This document shows positions 61,599-64,000 of a stretch of DNA of 64,000 nucleotides, piece by piece. How positions within the stretch are numbered: position 1 is the first letter of the stretch; each line of letters opens with the position of its first letter. The position numbers were made by a program, and so were the translations under genes. The stretch comes from Stackebrandtia nassauensis DSM 44728 (GTDB taxonomy: Bacteria > Actinomycetota > Actinomycetes > Mycobacteriales > Micromonosporaceae). The stretch lies in the NCBI RefSeq assembly GCF_000024545.1, contig NC_013947.1, forward strand, positions 4,960,001-5,024,000, read 5' to 3'. The notes beneath the pieces were generated by a model that saw only the letters and a list, made by a program, of their open reading frames with translations, ran no database searches and was not told the DNA's origin.

Positions 61599-61660
61599 CT
61601 GGCGAGCCTACGTGGCCGGGATCCTGTGGAGCTACCGGTGATGCACTCGATCGAGGTATG

Positions 61661-63142
61661 TCACTTATGGTGTGTTCTGTTAGGATCAATCGATGGCAGG
61701 TGCCGCGGGGTCGCGGCCGGTGGATTCCCGCGATGTGGCCCCGCGGCCGCCGTCGGTTGTAGGTTGGGTAGTCCGCCGCCCCACGGGAGGATTCCGCCGT
61801 GACCACCTGGACCGTCATCCCCGCCTTCGCCGCCGTGATCCTGCTGGGCGCCATGTCGCCCGGCCCGGACTTCGCGATCGTGGTGCGTCGTTCGGCCATC
61901 TCGGGCCGCCGTTCCGGTCTCATGGCCGCCGTCGGGATCGCCGCGGGCATCACGGTGTGGGTCGTCGCCGCGACCACCGGGGTGGCGGCCCTGCTGACCG
62001 CCTCGGCGGGCCTGTACACGGCGGTGAAGCTGGCCGGTGCCGCCTACCTGGTGTACCTCGGCGCCCGGACCCTGTACGCCGCCCTCAAGGACAAGGGCGC
62101 CTCGCCGCTTGCCGAGTCGGCCCCGCCCGCGACGGTGTCCGACTGGCTGGCGTTTCGGCAGGGCTTCTGGTGCAACGTCTTCAACCCCAAGGTCGGGGTG
62201 TTCTTCGTGGCGCTGATCCCGCAGTTCCTGCCCTCCCACGCGACGGTGCTGGACACCGTGCAGCTGTCGGCGGTCGCGGTGGCCATCACGCTGGCGTGGT
62301 TCGGTTCGGTGGCGCTGCTGGTGGGGACGCTGCGCCGCGTGTTCCAGCGCCCCGCGATCCGTCGGGCCCTGGACACGGCCACCGGCGCGATCCTGGTGGC
62401 GCTGGGCGTTCGGGTCGCCGCCACCAGCGGCAGCTGAGTGCGCTAAGTAGACGAACGGGATGAGCCGGGACGTGCGTGACGCGTAGCGGTCGAAGTCGTC
62501 GCCGTACCGCTCGGCGAGGTACCTGTCGAGCATCGGGATGTTGATGGACACGAACATGACGGTCATGATGAGCGGGATCGCGAAGGCCGACACGGTCCCG
62601 GTCACCAGCGCGAAGCCGGTGAACAGCGTGACGTCGCCGAGGTAGTTGGGGTGCCGGGTGTAGCGGAACATGCCGCCGGTGTACAGCCGACCACTGTGCT
62701 CCGGAAGCCGTTTCCACAGTAGCCGCTGGATCTCGGAGCCGGTGTTCAGAATGGACCCCAGTAGATACAGCGCCACCCCCACCCACAGCCAGCGGCCGAC
62801 GTCGGCGGGGTTGGTGCCGCCGGTGAACGCCATCGTGGCGTGGATGACGATGACCCACACCCCGATCGTGACGGCCTCGGGCACGGCCATGGTCCGTTTG
62901 AGGGTGACGAACGTCGTCACCAGGAAGCGTCCGAAGTAGAACACCGACAGCGCGATCAGCAGCGCCCGGCGGGTGCCGTCGGCCAGCGGGAAGTCGACCC
63001 CGAGCCAGTCGCCGAAGCGCCGCGACCCGCCCGCCAGGAACCACACCGCGGCGGTGACACCACCGGCGTGCAGCACCGTCACCACCGTTTTCGCCACCCG
63101 CGAGGAGTCGTATCCGCCATACACACCGTGATCCTGCCGCAT
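61661..63142 (-). CDS. Isoprenylcysteine methyltransferase-like (DUF1295) membrane protein, run-on open frame
   Basis: From ATG 63142 about 235 residues form a DUF1295/ICMT-like protein: several membrane helices, then the SAM-linked tail GGMFRYTRHPNYLGDVTLFT and YLAERYGDDFDRYASRTSRL. Family members end here, near 62440. In this sequence the frame continues without a stop to 61661, adding about 258 Arg/Gly/His-rich residues that read antisense through the whole lysE gene. A TAG exists one base out of frame just after the natural end, so a small indel or sequencing error has probably removed the stop. The family part is real; the extension is almost certainly not. Confidence 0.55.
   Translation of the reverse strand: MRQDHGVYGGYDSSRVAKTVVTVLHAGGVTAAVWFLAGGSRRFGDWLGVDFPLADGTRRALLIALSVFYFGRFLVTTFVTLKRTMAVPEAVTIGVWVIVIHATMAFTGGTNPADVGRWLWVGVALYLLGSILNTGSEIQRLLWKRLPEHSGRLYTGGMFRYTRHPNYLGDVTLFTGFALVTGTVSAFAIPLIMTVMFVSINIPMLDRYLAERYGDDFDRYASRTSRLIPFVYLAHSAAAGGGDPNAQRHQDRAGGRVQGPTDRGALEHAAQRPHQQRHRTEPRQRDGHRDRRQLHGVQHRRVGGQELRDQRHEEHPDLGVEDVAPEALPKRQPVGHRRGRGRLGKRRGALVLEGGVQGPGAEVHQVGGTGQLHRRVQARRGGQQGRHPGGRGDDPHRDARGDPDGGHETGTAARDGRTTHHDREVRAGRHGAQQDHGGEGGDDGPGGHGGILPWGGGLPNLQPTAAAGPHRGNPPAATPRHLPSIDPNRTHHK
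61799..62437 (+). CDS. LysE-family amino acid exporter
   Basis: 212 residues from GTG 61799. Six hydrophobic helices and the LysE/RhtB start AVILLGAMSPGPDFAIVVRR. NVFNPKVGVFFVALIPQFLP is a second family mark. It exports amino acids or related metabolites. The gap before it (61599-61798) holds a possible -10 TAGGAT near 61681 but no other gene. Confidence 0.9.
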   Translation: MTTWTVIPAFAAVILLGAMSPGPDFAIVVRRSAISGRRSGLMAAVGIAAGITVWVVAATTGVAALLTASAGLYTAVKLAGAAYLVYLGARTLYAALKDKGASPLAESAPPATVSDWLAFRQGFWCNVFNPKVGVFFVALIPQFLPSHATVLDTVQLSAVAVAITLAWFGSVALLVGTLRRVFQRPAIRRALDTATGAILVALGVRVAATSGS

Positions 63143-63183
63143 CGCGGCCGGTTTCACCGCGACGACACCGCCGCGCGCTCGGG

Positions 63184-64000
63184 CTATTCCAACAGCGCGT
63201 CGAGGGTGTGGCGGGCGGTGTCGGCCATGACGGGGTTGGTGTCCACGTAGTACGGCAGCGCGATGATGGCCTGCGCGAGCGCCCAGCCGCGCCCGCGTTC
63301 CCAGGTCGCGTCGTCGACGCCGAGTTCGCGCCGGTAGGTGTCGCGGGCGGCGGCGTCGAACAGGTTCCAGGCGGGCATGAGGTCGACCGCGGGGTCGGCG
63401 ACCCGCAGCATCTCCAGGTCGATGACGGCGGCGAGCCGTCCCTCGCGCAGCAGCAGGTTGCCGGGCATGAGGTCGGCGTGGATCCAGTGCCGCGTCTCGG
63501 GTTCCGGCGCGAGCAGGCAGCGCCGCCACAGCGCGTCGATCGCGGTGGTGTCGGTGAGTTCCACGCTGCGCGACAGCGCGTCGGCGACGCCATCGGCGAA
63601 CTCGCTCAGCCGTCCGCCCCTGGCGGTCTCGTCCCAGGCGCGACCGTCGGTGTCGACGCGCCACAGTGCCCGGACGAATCCGGCGAGGTCGCGGGCGAGG
63701 CCGCGCTGGTCGGCGATGTCGGCGCCGTAGGCGGTCTCGCCATCGATCCAGCGATACGCGCTCCACCAGCCGTCGTAACCGGGGCCGGGCCGTCCCAGGC
63801 CCAGCGGTTCGGGCACCGGCACCGGGAGCCGGTCGGCGACGAGTCGGCAGCGGTCCTGCTCGTCGGCGAGTTCGGCGCGCAGCGTCTCGTCGCGGTTGGG
63901 CCGCAACGGGAACCGCAGCACCACGTCCTCGCCGAGCCGGAACAGCGCGTTGACGGTGCCGGGCGAGGCTATCGGCCGCACCGGCAGCGGGGCCCAGTCC
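63184..64000 (-). CDS. Aminoglycoside phosphotransferase-family protein (N-terminus beyond right edge)
   Basis: At least 272 residues visible; the frame continues past 64000 (DWAPLPVRPIAS upstream of the first in-window GTG), so the start is missing. Kinase features are NALFRLGEDVVLRFPL, the catalytic WIHADLMPGNLLL and the metal-binding AVIDLEMLRVADPAVD. APH/choline kinase-like proteins phosphorylate aminoglycosides, homoserine or other alcohols; a resistance role is not implied. It lies 41 bp upstream of the ICMT-like gene on the same strand. Confidence 0.85.
   Translation of the reverse strand, partial: DWAPLPVRPIASPGTVNALFRLGEDVVLRFPLRPNRDETLRAELADEQDRCRLVADRLPVPVPEPLGLGRPGPGYDGWWSAYRWIDGETAYGADIADQRGLARDLAGFVRALWRVDTDGRAWDETARGGRLSEFADGVADALSRSVELTDTTAIDALWRRCLLAPEPETRHWIHADLMPGNLLLREGRLAAVIDLEMLRVADPAVDLMPAWNLFDAAARDTYRRELGVDDATWERGRGWALAQAIIALPYYVDTNPVMADTARHTLDALLE

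Noticed and set aside
63184-63981. Phosphotransferase starting at the in-window GTG 63981
   Set aside because: Codons upstream of that GTG continue in family-like sequence to the window edge, so the true start lies outside.
1-64000. CRISPR arrays, insertion sequences, prophage or integrase genes
   Set aside because: No regularly spaced repeats, transposase, integrase or terminal inverted repeats were seen on reading both strands.

Overview
This 64 kb window is high-GC actinobacterial chromosome. The evidence is dense GC-rich coding, many GTG starts, ATGA/GTGA start-stop overlaps, an actinobacterial-type gas vesicle cluster, SURF1, a VKOR-like protein, a Streptomyces-type DnaA box (TTGTCCACA) and several apparently leaderless promoters. 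A filamentous actinomycete of the Glycomycetaceae/Micromonosporales type is my best guess, but no ribosomal marker is present to test it. I see no CRISPR array, rRNA, insertion sequence or prophage.

Layout. 1-7496: a carbohydrate ABC importer operon (lipoprotein, two permeases, double ATPase), a Gfo/Idh/MocA dehydrogenase and the start of an isomerase, facing a divergent ROK regulator. 7503-11480: a multicopper oxidase with a small membrane protein, facing a two-component system. 11481-18165: a decayed gene, a siroheme synthase fusion, a class A penicillin-binding protein, SURF1, an M20 peptidase and a small P-loop kinase. 18166-23394: an SSB paralog that looks interrupted by an amber codon, an alpha/beta hydrolase, a secreted GH92 alpha-mannosidase and a SanA/YdcF-type protein. 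23504-27446: tRNA-Glu(CTC), a membrane protein with a PLD-like domain, a MerR regulator, an ACR3-like transporter and a patatin, with unusual G-ending codon use in the last three.

27576-31679 is the most interesting part. It is a compact RiPP (ribosomally made, post-translationally modified peptide) locus: a radical SAM/SPASM enzyme, two 25-residue precursors that share a leader and both end NNCGIC, an EpiD/CypD-like cysteine decarboxylase, an MFS exporter and a short LuxR-type regulator. The terminal C-x-x-C has the spacing used for aminovinyl-cysteine rings in cypemycin, but no linaridin or lanthipeptide enzymes are nearby.

31756-39465: an ABC-2 exporter with a GbsR/MarR regulator, a leaderless HTH plus Clp-N pair, and three serine beta-lactamase-like hydrolases. 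39510-45602: a LacI-controlled alpha-glucosidase and maltose-type ABC importer with twin operators. 45633-48347: an MHS-type MFS transporter, a DUF4304-like protein and a DJ-1/PfpI protein. 48422-51807: an eight-gene gas vesicle operon (gvpA-F-G-O-J-L-S-K) with a stress-sigma-type promoter. 51976-64000: mixed metabolic genes, including an M23 peptidase, SDR, VKOR-like protein, methyltransferases, peroxiredoxin, a cysteine synthase-like enzyme with an MFS exporter, LysE, an ICMT-like protein that has lost its expected stop, and a truncated phosphotransferase.
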